A stretch of DNA of 64,000 bases. Origin: Hymenobacter sp. YIM 151858-1 (GTDB lineage: Bacteria > Bacteroidota > Bacteroidia > Cytophagales > Hymenobacteraceae). Below the pieces are notes generated by a model, which did not search any database, was not told the DNA's origin, and worked only from the letters and a program-made list of their open reading frames with translations. The DNA is taken from NCBI RefSeq assembly GCF_025979705.1, contig NZ_CP110136.1:1860001-1924000 (forward strand). Direction: 5' to 3'. A program made the position numbers and the translations under genes. Below are positions 44,349 to 52,887 of the stretch, in pieces (the first letter of the stretch is position 1; every line of letters begins with the position of its first letter).

Positions 44349-45777
44349 GAAACGCATATACCAAGGCCTGAGCGCGGCTTGCCTGGCCTTGGCCGTGGGG
44401 GCCTGCAAAACGCCGGCTCTGGTTCAGCAAAAGGAAAACCGCGCCGTGCCGGCCAGCTACACCGGCGGCGCGCCCGATAGCACCAACTCGGCCAGGGCGC
44501 GGTGGCAGGAGTTTTTTACCGACCCGCACCTGGTGGGCCTGATTGACACGGCCCTGCAGCGCAACCAGGAGCTGAACATTACGCGGCAGGAAATTGAAAT
44601 TGCCCGGCAGGAGGTGCGCGCCCGCAAAGGGGAGTACCTGCCCACGGTAGGCCTGGGCGGCGGCGCCGGCGCCGAAAAAGCGCCGCGCTACACCCTGCCC
44701 GGCGCCACCGAGGAAAGCGTGGACATAAAGCCGGCGCGCCGCACGCCCGATCCGCTGCCCGATTTTCGGGTGGGGGCCTACGCCAGCTGGGAGGTGGATA
44801 TCTGGCACAAGCTGCGCAACGCCCGGAAGGCGGCCGCCGCGCGCTACCTGGCCTCGGTGGAGGGCCGGAACTTTACGCAAACCAACCTGGTAGCCGAAAT
44901 TGCCACCTCGTACTACGAGCTGCTGGCCCTCGACAACCAGCTGGCCATTGTGCGGCAGAACCTGGAAATACAAGGCAATGCGCTGAAAGCCGTGCGGCTG
45001 CAGAAGGATGCCGCCCGCGTGACCGAGCTGGCCGTGCGCCGCTTCGAGGCGCAGGTGCACCACACGCAGGCCATTCAGTACAGCATTCAGCAGCGCATCG
45101 TGGAAACGGAAAACCGCATCAACTTTCTGGCGGGCCGTTATCCGCAGCCGGTGGCGCGCAACGCTGCCACGTTCAACGAGCTGGTGCCGAAAGCCATTCA
45201 GGCTGGGGTGCCCACCCAGCTGCTGCAAAACCGCCCCGACATCCGGCAGGCCGAGCAAAACCTGGCGGCTGCCAAGCTGGATGTGCAGGTGGCCCGCGCC
45301 AACTTCTACCCTTCGCTGCGCATTACGGCCGGCGTGGGCGCGGCCGCGTTCAACCCGGCGCTGCTGGCCACGCTGCCCGAGTCGATGCTGCTGGCGGTGG
45401 CCGGCGACGTGGCGGCCCCGCTCGTCAACAAAAACGGCATCAAGGCGCTGTACTTCAGCGCTAATGCCCGCCAGACGCAGGCCGTGTACCATTACGAGCG
45501 CACCGTGCTGAACGCCTACATCGAGGTGGCCAACCAGCTGGCCAGCATCGACAACCTGGCCCGGAGCTACGACGAGAAAGCCCGCGAGGTGCAGGCGCTC
45601 AACCAGTCGACCTCGATTTCGAGCAGCCTGTTCAGCTCGGCCCGGGCCGATTACACCGAGGTGCTTTTTACCCAGCGCGAGGCCCTGGAATCGAAGTTCG
45701 AGCTGATCGAAACCAGGATGCAGCAGCTCAACGCCTCCGTGAAGGTGTACCGCGCCCTAGGTGGCGGCTGGCAGTAA
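44341..45777 (+). CDS. RND efflux outer-membrane channel, NodT/TolC-like lipoprotein
   Basis: This 478-residue outer-membrane factor has a signal peptide with lipobox AVGAC (cysteine 22). Two repeats of the long alpha-helical barrel/beta-strand pattern follow, including ARWQEFFTDPHLVGLIDTAL, ASWEVDIWHKLRNARKA, and LLQNRPDIRQAEQNLAAAKLDV, the classic NodT-family motifs. It completes the tripartite pump. Transcription is closed by a 26-bp hairpin 101 bp downstream. Confidence 0.94.
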   Translation: MLKKRIYQGLSAACLALAVGACKTPALVQQKENRAVPASYTGGAPDSTNSARARWQEFFTDPHLVGLIDTALQRNQELNITRQEIEIARQEVRARKGEYLPTVGLGGGAGAEKAPRYTLPGATEESVDIKPARRTPDPLPDFRVGAYASWEVDIWHKLRNARKAAAARYLASVEGRNFTQTNLVAEIATSYYELLALDNQLAIVRQNLEIQGNALKAVRLQKDAARVTELAVRRFEAQVHHTQAIQYSIQQRIVETENRINFLAGRYPQPVARNAATFNELVPKAIQAGVPTQLLQNRPDIRQAEQNLAAAKLDVQVARANFYPSLRITAGVGAAAFNPALLATLPESMLLAVAGDVAAPLVNKNGIKALYFSANARQTQAVYHYERTVLNAYIEVANQLASIDNLARSYDEKAREVQALNQSTSISSSLFSSARADYTEVLFTQREALESKFELIETRMQQLNASVKVYRALGGGWQ

Positions 45778-45814
45778 TACCGCCGGGGGCCTCCTGACGC
45801 CCCCTGTACCCGGA

Positions 45815-45866
45815 ACGTCATGCCGGGCCGCGGCGAGGCCTCTCGGCAGGTAGTACGGCCCTCCTG
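45815..45866. repeat. GTCATGCCGGG-type dispersed repeat fragment
   Basis: The stretch GAACGTCATGCCGGGC...GAGGCCTCTCG, ending at CTCCTGACGTTA, resembles the sequence at 51488-51522 (GAACGTCATGTCGGGCGCAG...). It appears to be one partial copy of a dispersed intergenic repeat. Confidence 0.45.
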
Positions 45867-45877
45867 ACGTTACCTTC

Positions 45878-45936
45878 AGCACAACCGGCGCCTGGCCGGG
45901 CAGCCGCGTGCTGCCCGGCCAGGCGCCGGTTGTGCT
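45878..45936. terminator. 26-bp perfect hairpin between convergent genes
   Basis: Arms at 45878-45903 and 45911-45936 are perfectly complementary over 26 bp with a 7-nt loop. The hairpin lies between the convergent channel gene and the DUF4153-like gene, whose stop codon (45935-45937) is inside the right arm. It should terminate transcripts from both sides, though T-runs are short. Confidence 0.75.
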
Positions 45937-47176
45937 ATTTGAAGCCGAAGAGAAAAGGAAAGAGGAAGGTGACGATAACCGTCCAGAGAAAGTAAACGGG
46001 CAGGTAAGCGGTAACGGCCTCTCCTACCCCGCTCAGGCTGCTTCGGCGCGACACGGCCCGGAACAGCTGGGCCGTTACGAGCAGCAGATTGATGAGGATG
46101 AGCACGTTGCCGCCCAACACGGCCGCGCGGTTGGGGGTGATGCCCCAGGCGGAAATCCGGAACAGAATAGCCGACAAGGCTACGCCGTTCACGATAACCG
46201 TTACGGCCGAAAGCAAAGCCAGCACCCAGATTTCGGGGCGCGTTCGGCTGGCGTTGGCGCCTTCCGAAACCGAGAAGAAAATAATGGCCAGCACGCCGAT
46301 AAGCAGCGCGTTGAAGATCAGCAGAAACTCCCGGTCGTTGTAGGGGTCTTTGCCGGAGTACACCATGGCCCCTAGGTAGATAACGAGCATAACCAGCACC
46401 AGGGGGCTGAAGATGCGGGCAATAACGGGCGACACTCTGCCCACCAGCTGCGGATTTATTTGGGTAAGGTAAGTGCCCACAATGGGCGCGGCGGCCAGCC
46501 CGAATACTACCACGTACTGCACGTAAAACTCCTCGATTTGCAACCCGATGAGGGAAAACAGCCCGATGGTAATGCCGGTCATGATCACGCCCGCAATCAG
46601 AATAAGCGTGGTGATGACGACCAGGTCGCCGTTGTACTTCAGAAAACCCAGGCGCTTAGCGGGGTTGTTGGCGGCCCCGCCCACGTAGGCAAACCCCAGC
46701 AACGACCACAAAAACAGCAGCAGGTGCACGCACGATAAAAGCAGCGTGTCGCTGGTGCGCACATCGGGCAGCAGGTTGATGAATACCACGCCCACCAGGC
46801 TGGCCCCCGCCACAAAAGCGGCTTTGCCGGCGGTGAGCTTGTTGCGCCAGGCAAAGTAGGCCGACAACATCGGGAACACGATAAAGCCGATGTTGCGCGG
46901 GTAAAAGAACTCCTCATCGAGGGAGAAAAAGACCGGCAGCTTGGCGATGAGCCCGGCCAGCAACGATGCCACCACAACAAACCCTAGGTGCCCCCCGCCC
47001 CCGGCAACCTTGGGAGCGGCATAGGTAAGCCGGGCGTGCCAGTAGCCCAGCAGCACATTGTCGGGCTGCTCGGGGTAAGCCGCCTGAAACGCCCGCTTGA
47101 AAGCCGGCTTGTCTTCCCGGTACAACCTTTCCAGCAGGCCGGGATTGTGGAGGTTGGCGAGGATGGGGTTTTCCAT
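45935..47176 (-). CDS. DUF4153-like polytopic membrane protein
   Basis: This 413-residue protein has about ten to eleven hydrophobic helices after a hydrophilic N-terminus of about 70 residues. The late WGITPNRAAVLGGNVLILINLLL segment is typical of DUF4153 proteins, which are common in Bacteroidota and have no established function. The gene is single, bounded by a strong bidirectional terminator downstream. A TAGCTTTG promoter element lies about 54 bp upstream of the ATG. Confidence 0.65.
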   Translation of the reverse strand: MENPILANLHNPGLLERLYREDKPAFKRAFQAAYPEQPDNVLLGYWHARLTYAAPKVAGGGGHLGFVVVASLLAGLIAKLPVFFSLDEEFFYPRNIGFIVFPMLSAYFAWRNKLTAGKAAFVAGASLVGVVFINLLPDVRTSDTLLLSCVHLLLFLWSLLGFAYVGGAANNPAKRLGFLKYNGDLVVITTLILIAGVIMTGITIGLFSLIGLQIEEFYVQYVVVFGLAAAPIVGTYLTQINPQLVGRVSPVIARIFSPLVLVMLVIYLGAMVYSGKDPYNDREFLLIFNALLIGVLAIIFFSVSEGANASRTRPEIWVLALLSAVTVIVNGVALSAILFRISAWGITPNRAAVLGGNVLILINLLLVTAQLFRAVSRRSSLSGVGEAVTAYLPVYFLWTVIVTFLFPFLFGFK

Positions 47177-47229
47177 GCTGGGGCCCGGTGTGGGGTGAAG
47201 ACTAGAGGTTATTAAAGTACTTTGTGTTT

Positions 47230-47237
47230 CAAAGCTA
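47230..47237 (-). promoter_or_regulatory. -7 element for the DUF4153-like gene
   Basis: TAGCTTTG on the minus strand (47237-47230) matches TAnnTTTG exactly. Transcription should start near 47225, about 50 nt before the ATG. CTTTG-tgttt-CAAAG forms a small inverted repeat here. No clear -33 box. Confidence 0.4.
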
Positions 47238-47346
47238 TAAAACTTGCGCTAACCACCGGCTGGGTATTGCAAAAAATAGTGCGGTTTATGCGAGGCTTAT
47301 TACCAAGGCTGAGGCCAGCCAGAGCCAGGCGGCAACACTCGTTGGC

Positions 47347-47961
47347 TTAAACCCGAATGGGCGGCAGCGCCCAGCCGTTGCGGGCGGCCAGCAACCGAAA
47401 AATGGTTATCAGGCCCACCGCCACCAGGAAATTTACCGTCGGGTCGAGGCCCAGGTACAGCGCCAGCACGTAAAACACGGCGCCGGTGAGGCAGGGCGTA
47501 GCATACAGCTGCCGCTCAAACACCAGCGGCACCTCGTTGGCCAGCGTATCGCGAATTACACCTCCGAAAAGTGCCGAAACGATACCGAGCAACACAGCGG
47601 CCCACGCATTAACGCCCGTGTTAAGTGCTTTTTGCAGGCCCAGAATGGTAAATATCCCGATGCCCAAGGTATCGAACACCAGCAAGGGGCGCTGCAGCAC
47701 GCCCAGCCACCAGCGCCGGCACGCCACGGCAATCAATACGCTGGCGGTTATAACCACCAGGTAGTTGGCGTCGCTGATCCAGGCCACGGGGTAGGCCTGA
47801 ATGATTACGTCGCGCAGGGTACCGCCACCCACCGCCGTTACAAACGCGAAGATGAACAGCGTGAGCAGGTCGTGGTCCTTTTTCTTGTGCAACGCGGCCA
47901 ACGTGCCCGAAATGGCAAACACGCCGGTCCCGATTAAATCTGTCAGGTAAATTATGCTCAT
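47347..47961 (-). CDS. TRIC/YicG (UPF0126) family membrane channel
   Basis: This 204-residue protein has seven hydrophobic helices and the two glycine-rich repeats of the prokaryotic TRIC family: GTGVFAISGTLAA and AVGGGTLRDVII in the first, ALFGGVIRDTLANEVPLVF in the second. Bacterial and archaeal members form trimeric monovalent cation channels; UPF0126 is the older label. The open frame reaches 48114, but the ATG at 47961 (MSIIYLTDLIGTG) is the family start. Confidence 0.9.
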   Translation of the reverse strand: MSIIYLTDLIGTGVFAISGTLAALHKKKDHDLLTLFIFAFVTAVGGGTLRDVIIQAYPVAWISDANYLVVITASVLIAVACRRWWLGVLQRPLLVFDTLGIGIFTILGLQKALNTGVNAWAAVLLGIVSALFGGVIRDTLANEVPLVFERQLYATPCLTGAVFYVLALYLGLDPTVNFLVAVGLITIFRLLAARNGWALPPIRV

Positions 47962-48260
47962 GGCAATGCTGGGCAACAAATACGGACCACCGCTTCGCTT
48001 TCGGCAGCCGAAGCGGCAAAGTAGCACGCCTGCTGCCGGCATCCTGAATGGCTCCGGCAGTTGGCGCTCCACATGGGCTTGCCGTTTGACTTGGCCGGGG
48101 CTGCCTCCTTGCAAACCCTAGGTGCGCGAAACCCCACCCATGATGGGGGCTTGTAATCAGCTGATGGGTTGGGGCGTAGCTGCCTGCAATGCCTCCGGGC
48201 AGCGCTGCGAGTCAGGAACAACCGCCGCTAAACCTCGCGACAGCATCAGCCACAAACAAA
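47962..48260. other. Gene-free spacer between the TRIC gene and the tRNA terminator
   Basis: I see no supported gene here. There is an 8-bp stem CCGCTTCG/CGAAGCGG at 47990-48016 and one CCTAGG site at 48118. A promoter for the TRIC gene is expected but not recognised. Confidence 0.5.
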
Positions 48261-48291
48261 AAACCCTGTTTACATAGTGCAAACAGGGTTT
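48261..48291 (-). terminator. Terminator of the tRNA gene
   Basis: A perfect 11-bp stem (AAACCCTGTTT at 48261-48271 and AAACAGGGTTT at 48281-48291) is followed on the minus strand by a T-rich run. It lies 4 bp past the tRNA 3' end. Confidence 0.85.
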
Positions 48292-48295
48292 CGGG

Positions 48296-48369
48296 TGGGC
48301 CCAGCTGGAATCGAACCAGCGACCTACTGATTATGAGTCAGTTGCTCTAACCGATTGAGCTATAGGCCC
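48296..48369 (-). tRNA. tRNA with CAU anticodon, probably tRNA-Ile2
   Basis: This 74-nt cloverleaf is on the minus strand. The acceptor stem is GGGCCTA/TGGGCCC with discriminator A, the D-arm is GCTC/GAGC, and the anticodon stem ACTGA/TCAGT encloses loop CTCATAA. The T-arm is GCTGG/CCAGC with loop TTCGATT. No CCA is encoded. The CAU anticodon occurs in initiator, elongator Met and lysidine-modified Ile2 tRNAs. The GGTCGCTGG...CCAGC T-arm resembles known tRNA-Ile2 (AUA-reading), and the acceptor is fully paired, which excludes the initiator. Confidence 0.9.
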
Positions 48370-48458
48370 GGCCTGTAAACCAGTACTGAAAAGCCAGTAG
48401 GTTGGTTTCGGCGGCGCAATCTACCAATTTCGCGGCCTCATTACCAAATCTTGCTCCT

Positions 48459-49127
48459 ATGCCTGCTCCTGCGCGGCGGTTGCCCAATCTGCTTTTCGAC
48501 TTCGGCGGCGTCATCATCAACGTCGATTACAACCGCACGCTGGAGGCCATGCGCGCCCTGAGCCGGGCGGGCTCTACCATCGAGTTTACGCAGGCGGCGC
48601 AGTCGGCTTTGTTCGACGACCTCGAAACCGGCCGCCTCTCGCCGGCCGAGTTCCGGGCGGGCCTGCGCCAGCACTACGACCTGCACCACGCCACCGATGC
48701 CCAGCTCGACGAAGCCTGGAACGCCATGGTGCTCGATTTGCCGCTCGAACGCATCGAGTACATCCGGGAGCTGCGGCGCGAGGGCTACCAAACCGCGTTG
48801 CTCTCGAACACCAACAGCATTCACATCGACATGATCCGGGAGATGCTGCGCCGCCAGTACGGCCTGCAAAACGGCATTGCCGATGTGCTCGACCGCGTGT
48901 TTTACTCGCAGGAGGTAGGCCTGCGCAAGCCCGGCCCCGAGGTGTTCGGGCACGTGCTGCGCGAGCTGAACTGGCGCCCCGAGGAAACCCTTTTCGTGGA
49001 GGATAGTATCCAACACATCCGGACGGCCGAAGCGCTGGGCATTCGCACGTTGTTTTTGCAGCCGCCGCTTACCCTTCTCGACGCCTTACCTGCTGCGCTC
49101 CGTGCCTTTTCCCTCCCTTCCGCCTAG
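48459..49127 (+). CDS. HAD-IA hydrolase, YihX-like
   Basis: This 222-residue haloacid-dehalogenase phosphatase has the nucleophile in LLFDFGGVIINVD (motif I, with Gly in place of the second Asp, as in YihX-like proteins). It also has LLSNTNSIH (motif II), the lysine in GLRKPGPEVF (motif III) and FVEDSIQHI (motif IV). YihX acts on alpha-glucose-1-phosphate; this homologue probably acts on a small phosphate ester, not determined. ATG 48459 is preferred to an in-frame TTG at 48402. It overlaps the downstream protease gene by 26 bp. Confidence 0.88.
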   Translation: MPAPARRLPNLLFDFGGVIINVDYNRTLEAMRALSRAGSTIEFTQAAQSALFDDLETGRLSPAEFRAGLRQHYDLHHATDAQLDEAWNAMVLDLPLERIEYIRELRREGYQTALLSNTNSIHIDMIREMLRRQYGLQNGIADVLDRVFYSQEVGLRKPGPEVFGHVLRELNWRPEETLFVEDSIQHIRTAEALGIRTLFLQPPLTLLDALPAALRAFSLPSA

Positions 49128-50316
49128 TGCCGGCGACGATGCCACCCCCCCGCCGCCCGTTGGCCGCCTGCCCCGCGCGCCGCTGCGCTGGCGTTGGCGC
49201 CGCTACGAGCGCCCCGAGCCCCCCGTGTGGCGCGTGGTGCTGGTGCACCTAGGGCTGTTTCTGATTACCCTGTACACCACCACGGTGGCGGGGGCCGAGC
49301 AGGTTACAGCCCAGTCGCTCTGGAGCGGCTGGTGGCCCTCGGCGGCCGAGCTGCAGCGCGGGTTGGCTTATTCGTTGCCCTTCCTAGGTATTCTGACGGT
49401 ACACGAGTTCGGGCATTATTTCACGGCGCGCTACAATCGCATCCGTACCTCGCTGCCGTACTACATACCCATGCTGAACGGGCTGCTCGACATCGGCACG
49501 TTCGGCGCGGTCATTCAAATCCGCGACAAGATTTTTTCGCGCCGCGAGTTTTTTGATGTGGGCATTGCCGGGCCGCTGGCCGGCTTGGTGGTGGCCGTGG
49601 CGGTGCTGGTGTACGGCCTCACGCATCTGCCGCCGCTCGAATACCTCTTCCGGGTGCATCCGGAGTACCGCTTTTACGGCGCCGATTATGCCCGCTACGT
49701 GTACAACGCTGAGTCGTTTGGCGTGAACCCGCCGCTGCTCTACCACGCCCTGGCCCAGCTGCTGGCCGACCCGGCGCGCCTGCCCCACCGCAACGAGCTG
49801 ATGCACTACCCTTACCTGCTGGCGGGCGTGCTGGGGCTGTTTTTTACGGCCCTCAACCTGCTGCCCATCGGCCAGCTCGATGGCGGCCACATTTTGTACG
49901 GCCTGCTGGGGTTCCGGCGCGGCAACCAGCTGTCGGCGGTGCTGTTTCTGGGCTTCATCTTCTACGCGGGCCTTGGGCTTTTTTCGCTGAGCGCGCCGCG
50001 CGAAACGTGGCTGTACGGCGGGCCGGTATACGTGCTGTATCTGTTTTTTGTACTGCGCCGGGTGCTGCCCACGCCGCGCCGGGTATGGATGCTGGTGGCC
50101 GGAGTGTTCATGGCGCAGCTGGCGGTATCGGTGGCGTTTCCGGGCATCGAGGGCAACCCGGGCTGGCTGTTGTTTGGCCTGCTGCTGGGCCGCGTTACGG
50201 GCATCTACCACCCGCCCGCTACCGATGAGCGCCCCCTTTCGCCGGGGCGGCAGGTGCTGGGCTGGCTGATGCTGGTGGTGTTTGTGCTGTGCTTTTCACC
50301 TTCGCCCTTCCGCTAA
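49102..50316 (+). CDS. M50 site-2-type metalloprotease
   Basis: This 404-residue polytopic membrane protein has the zinc motif HEFGH (near 101-105) in a transmembrane helix and the third ligand in NLLPIGQLDGGH about 160 residues later. Both are hallmarks of S2P/M50 intramembrane proteases. No PDZ domain is seen. The first 45 residues are Pro/Arg-rich and cytoplasmic. The only plausible start is a GTG at 49102 inside the HAD gene, so the two are translationally coupled. Substrate unknown. Confidence 0.9.
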   Translation: MPFPSLPPSAGDDATPPPPVGRLPRAPLRWRWRRYERPEPPVWRVVLVHLGLFLITLYTTTVAGAEQVTAQSLWSGWWPSAAELQRGLAYSLPFLGILTVHEFGHYFTARYNRIRTSLPYYIPMLNGLLDIGTFGAVIQIRDKIFSRREFFDVGIAGPLAGLVVAVAVLVYGLTHLPPLEYLFRVHPEYRFYGADYARYVYNAESFGVNPPLLYHALAQLLADPARLPHRNELMHYPYLLAGVLGLFFTALNLLPIGQLDGGHILYGLLGFRRGNQLSAVLFLGFIFYAGLGLFSLSAPRETWLYGGPVYVLYLFFVLRRVLPTPRRVWMLVAGVFMAQLAVSVAFPGIEGNPGWLLFGLLLGRVTGIYHPPATDERPLSPGRQVLGWLMLVVFVLCFSPSPFR

Positions 50317-50365
50317 GGCTGGCCGCCGTTGGCAACACCTGCGCGGCCGGTGCGTACCTAGGGCC

Positions 50366-50737
50366 ATGGCTACCACCACTGCTCCCTCCCCCGCTGCCGC
50401 CGCTACCGACCGCTCCACCCCCGAATACCGCTGGGCTTTGGCCGAGCGTATTGCTGGCCACATGCTGGAGGCTGGCCTCAGCCACCGCGACATCAGCGAC
50501 GTCACCACCCCCGACGACCTGGTGCAGCTGGGCGCCCTGCCCAAGGCCGATGCCGCCTATGTGCGCGGCTTGGAAATTGTGCCCGAGGCCGAAGCCCGCG
50601 AATTGTTTGTGCGCCACGCCCGCGGCAAGGCTACCAAAGCCGACCCCGAGTGCTGCGCCACCTTCAACTTTTTCCGGCAGCTGGTCTGGATCAGCCTCTA
50701 CAGCCGCCCCGACGAAGAAGACGGCCTGCCCGCCTAG
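50366..50737 (+). CDS. Small hypothetical protein
   Basis: I do not recognise this 123-residue, mostly helical and acidic protein. After a Thr/Ala/Pro-rich start it has ERIAGHMLEAGLSHRDISDV and a DPECCATFNFFRQLVWISLY segment with a Cys-Cys pair near the C-terminus. There is no signal peptide or membrane helix. Codon third-position GC is as high as in neighbours, supporting a real gene. The frame is open upstream to 50282, but the ATG at 50366, just after a CCTAGGG site, is the likely start. Confidence 0.6.
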   Translation: MATTTAPSPAAAATDRSTPEYRWALAERIAGHMLEAGLSHRDISDVTTPDDLVQLGALPKADAAYVRGLEIVPEAEARELFVRHARGKATKADPECCATFNFFRQLVWISLYSRPDEEDGLPA

Positions 50738-50748
50738 CCGCTGCGTTG

Positions 50749-50785
50749 TTTGAGCACCTAAGCTCGGCCGTTGGCCGTATCTTTG
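50749..50785 (+). promoter_or_regulatory. Promoter of the small membrane protein
   Basis: TATCTTTG at 50778-50785 matches TAnnTTTG exactly; TTTG at 50749-50752 could be the -33 box but is 25 bp away, longer than usual. Transcription should start near 50790, about 20 nt before the GTG start. Confidence 0.4.
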
Positions 50786-50810
50786 CGCCGGCTTTTCACT
50801 GCTAATTCCT

Positions 50811-51419
50811 GTGTTCGAACAGCGTACCTTTTTTACCCGTCGTTCGCTGAAGCTCGAGCCCGACGGTCTGCGCTTTACCGAGCGCACGCTCAACGCCTAC
50901 AACGAGCTAACCATTTCGTACGAAGACCTGCTGCCGCTCGGCACGGCCCGCCACCGCTACGTGCCGGTGCGCCTTACGCTGCTGAGCTTGTTTTTGGCGT
51001 TTGGCTGCGGCAAAGTGTGTTACGATTACGTGCTGCGCGGCGAGCAGCCCAACAGCGCGGCCTGGCTGTTGCTGATTTTGCTGGGCTTGCTGGGGGTGCT
51101 GGTGGCCTACACCGCCAAGCATTGGCACTGGCACTTCGTTATCACCACCGGCCGCGGCAACCTGCCCTTTCTCGACCTAGGCGCCTCCGGCAAACAACTG
51201 CCCGCGGTGGCGGCCCAGCTGCACGCCTACACCGTGGCGCACTTGCGCCGCAAGTACCTGCGCGTAAATCCCTTCGAGCCCACCGAGGCCCAGCTGGAGC
51301 GCCTGACGTGGCTGCGCGAGCACAACGTGATCAAACAAGCCGAGTACGAGCAGTACAAGCAAAAGCTCCTCGGCCAGGGCAGCCAGCTCATCGGCCCGGT
51401 TGGGTTCAGCCTGAATTAG
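50811..51419 (+). CDS. Two-helix membrane protein with SHOCT-like tail
   Basis: This 202-residue protein is of unknown function. A hydrophilic N-terminus (about 1-50) precedes two close membrane helices (about 53-70 and 82-102). A cytoplasmic domain follows, ending in LERLTWLREHNVIKQAEYEQYKQKLL. That resembles a SHOCT domain, a short C-terminal oligomerisation motif with the usual L--L---G/N-I---EYE-KK-KLL spacing. The start appears to be GTG at 50811. It is isolated, with repeats downstream. Confidence 0.68.
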   Translation: MFEQRTFFTRRSLKLEPDGLRFTERTLNAYNELTISYEDLLPLGTARHRYVPVRLTLLSLFLAFGCGKVCYDYVLRGEQPNSAAWLLLILLGLLGVLVAYTAKHWHWHFVITTGRGNLPFLDLGASGKQLPAVAAQLHAYTVAHLRRKYLRVNPFEPTEAQLERLTWLREHNVIKQAEYEQYKQKLLGQGSQLIGPVGFSLN

Positions 51420-51438
51420 GAGCGTGGCTGAAATCCCT

Positions 51439-51625
51439 ACCCAGCACGTGATGCTGGGTGCAGGCGAAGCATCTTTACCGCGTGTTCTGAACGTCATGTC
51501 GGGCGCAGCCGGGACATCTCGCGTGCGGACGCCGGATAGCAACCACTACCCCTCTCTTTGGGAGAGGGGGCCGGGGGGAGGTTCTCGCGTGAGAAGGTCC
51601 TTCGCTTGGGCTCAGGATGACGGGC
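51439..51625. repeat. Composite of dispersed intergenic repeats
   Basis: After an 8-bp hairpin (ACCCAGCA/TGCTGGGT, 51439-51459) come three recognisable repeat pieces. The first is a GAACGTCATGTCGGGC unit (from 51488) like that at 45815. The second is a CCCCTCTCtttgGGAGAGGGG hairpin (51550-51570) with a G-rich flank. The third is a TCAGGATGACGG end (51612-51623), which pairs with the CGTCAT of the first. This looks like a nested or mosaic REP-type element between the membrane protein and pgk. Confidence 0.5.
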
Positions 51626-51650
51626 TTTCGTTATTCACCCCCAAACGCAA

Positions 51651-51678
51651 AAGGCCCCGCAGCTTGCTGCGGGGCCTT
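51651..51678 (-). terminator. pgk terminator
   Basis: Stem AAGGCCCCGCAGC (51651-51663) and GCTGCGGGGCCTT (51666-51678) is 13 bp and perfect, followed on the minus strand by TTTTGCG. It lies 22 bp past the pgk stop. Confidence 0.8.
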
Positions 51679-51699
51679 CTTCATGCTATTGCATGGCTA

Positions 51700-52887
51700 C
51701 TAACCTAGGGCCGCAACGCCGGGCAGGGTTTTGCCTTCCATGTACTCGAGCAGTGCGCCGCCGCCCGTCGAGATGTACGTAACGCGGTCGGCAAAGCCCA
51801 GCTGATTGACGGCCGCGGCCGAGTCGCCGCCGCCGATGAGCGAGTAGGCACCGTTGGCGGTGGCTTCGGCAATGGCGCGGGCCACGTACTCGGTACCGAG
51901 CGAGAAGTTGCTCATCTCGAACACACCCATCGGGCCGTTCCACAGAATGGTTTTGGAGTTGCGAATGATGGCCGCAAACTCCTCGCGCGCCGTGGGGCCG
52001 ATGTCGAGGCCCATCCAGGTAGGCGGAATGTGCGTGTTGGCCGCCACGTCCACGTTCGCGTCGTTGGCAAACTTATCGGCGATGATGCTATCGGCGGGCA
52101 GCACCAGGTTCACGCCTTTTTCTTTGGCTTTCTGAATCAGACTTAGGGCCAGGTCTAGCTTGTCGGCTTCGAGCAACGAGGCCCCGATGTCGCCGCCCTG
52201 CGCTTTGGCGAAGGTGTAGGCCATGCCGCCGCCAATCAGCAGGTTATCCACCTTATCGAGCAGTTGCTCAATGATTTCGATTTTGTCCGAAATCTTGGCG
52301 CCGCCCATAATGGCCGTAAAGGGCCGCTCGGCGTTGTTGAGCACGCGGTTGGCGTTTTCAACCTCGCTGTGCAGCAAATAGCCGCCCACGCGGGCCTGCG
52401 GGAACGACTCGGCCACTACGGCCGTGGAGGCGTGGCGGCGGTGCGCCGTGCCAAACGCGTCGTTCACGTACACATCTCCCAGGCTAGCCAGGCGCTGGGC
52501 AAACTGGGCGTCGCCTTTTTCTTCTTCGGGGTAAAAGCGCAGGTTTTCGAGCAGCAGAATTTCGCCGGGCTGCAGGGTACGGGCCAGCTCAACGGCTTCG
52601 GCCCCAATGGCATCAGGCGCAAACTTCACGGGCATGCCGTACTCCGTGCCGAGGCGGTTTACCAGGTGGCGCAGCGAGTATTTCTCCTCGGGGCCGCCTT
52701 TGGGCCGCCCTAGGTGCGACATCAGAATAACGGAGCCGCCATCGGAGAGGATTTTGCGGATGGTGCGGGTGGCGGCCCGAATGCGGGTGTCGTCGGTAAT
52801 GCGGAAGTCTTTGTCGAGGGGCACGTTGAAATCGACGCGCACCAGGGCTCTTTTGCCGGCGAAGTTGTACTGATCGATGGTTTGCAT
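51700..52887 (-). CDS. pgk: Phosphoglycerate kinase
   Basis: This 395-residue glycolytic enzyme transfers phosphate between 1,3-bisphosphoglycerate and ADP. Signatures are RVDFNVPLD (near 17-25), the substrate-binding [45 protein letters not shown] and the C-terminal GGGDSAAAV. The length is normal. The ATG at 52887 is preferred to a TTG two codons upstream. A 16-bp palindrome sits in the leader region. It is a single gene, divergent from the ddl gene. Confidence 0.97.
   Translation of the reverse strand: MQTIDQYNFAGKRALVRVDFNVPLDKDFRITDDTRIRAATRTIRKILSDGGSVILMSHLGRPKGGPEEKYSLRHLVNRLGTEYGMPVKFAPDAIGAEAVELARTLQPGEILLLENLRFYPEEEKGDAQFAQRLASLGDVYVNDAFGTAHRRHASTAVVAESFPQARVGGYLLHSEVENANRVLNNAERPFTAIMGGAKISDKIEIIEQLLDKVDNLLIGGGMAYTFAKAQGGDIGASLLEADKLDLALSLIQKAKEKGVNLVLPADSIIADKFANDANVDVAANTHIPPTWMGLDIGPTAREEFAAIIRNSKTILWNGPMGVFEMSNFSLGTEYVARAIAEATANGAYSLIGGGDSAAAVNQLGFADRVTYISTGGGALLEYMEGKTLPGVAALG

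Noticed and set aside
47958-48221. Minus-strand ORF upstream of the TRIC-type gene
   Set aside because: Biased composition, no start context and no motif; region listed as a gene-free spacer.
51549-51583. C- and G-rich hairpin considered as a CRISPR or riboswitch
   Set aside because: Only one unit without spacers, and no aptamer-like structure; it fits a dispersed repeat better. No CRISPR array was seen anywhere in the window.
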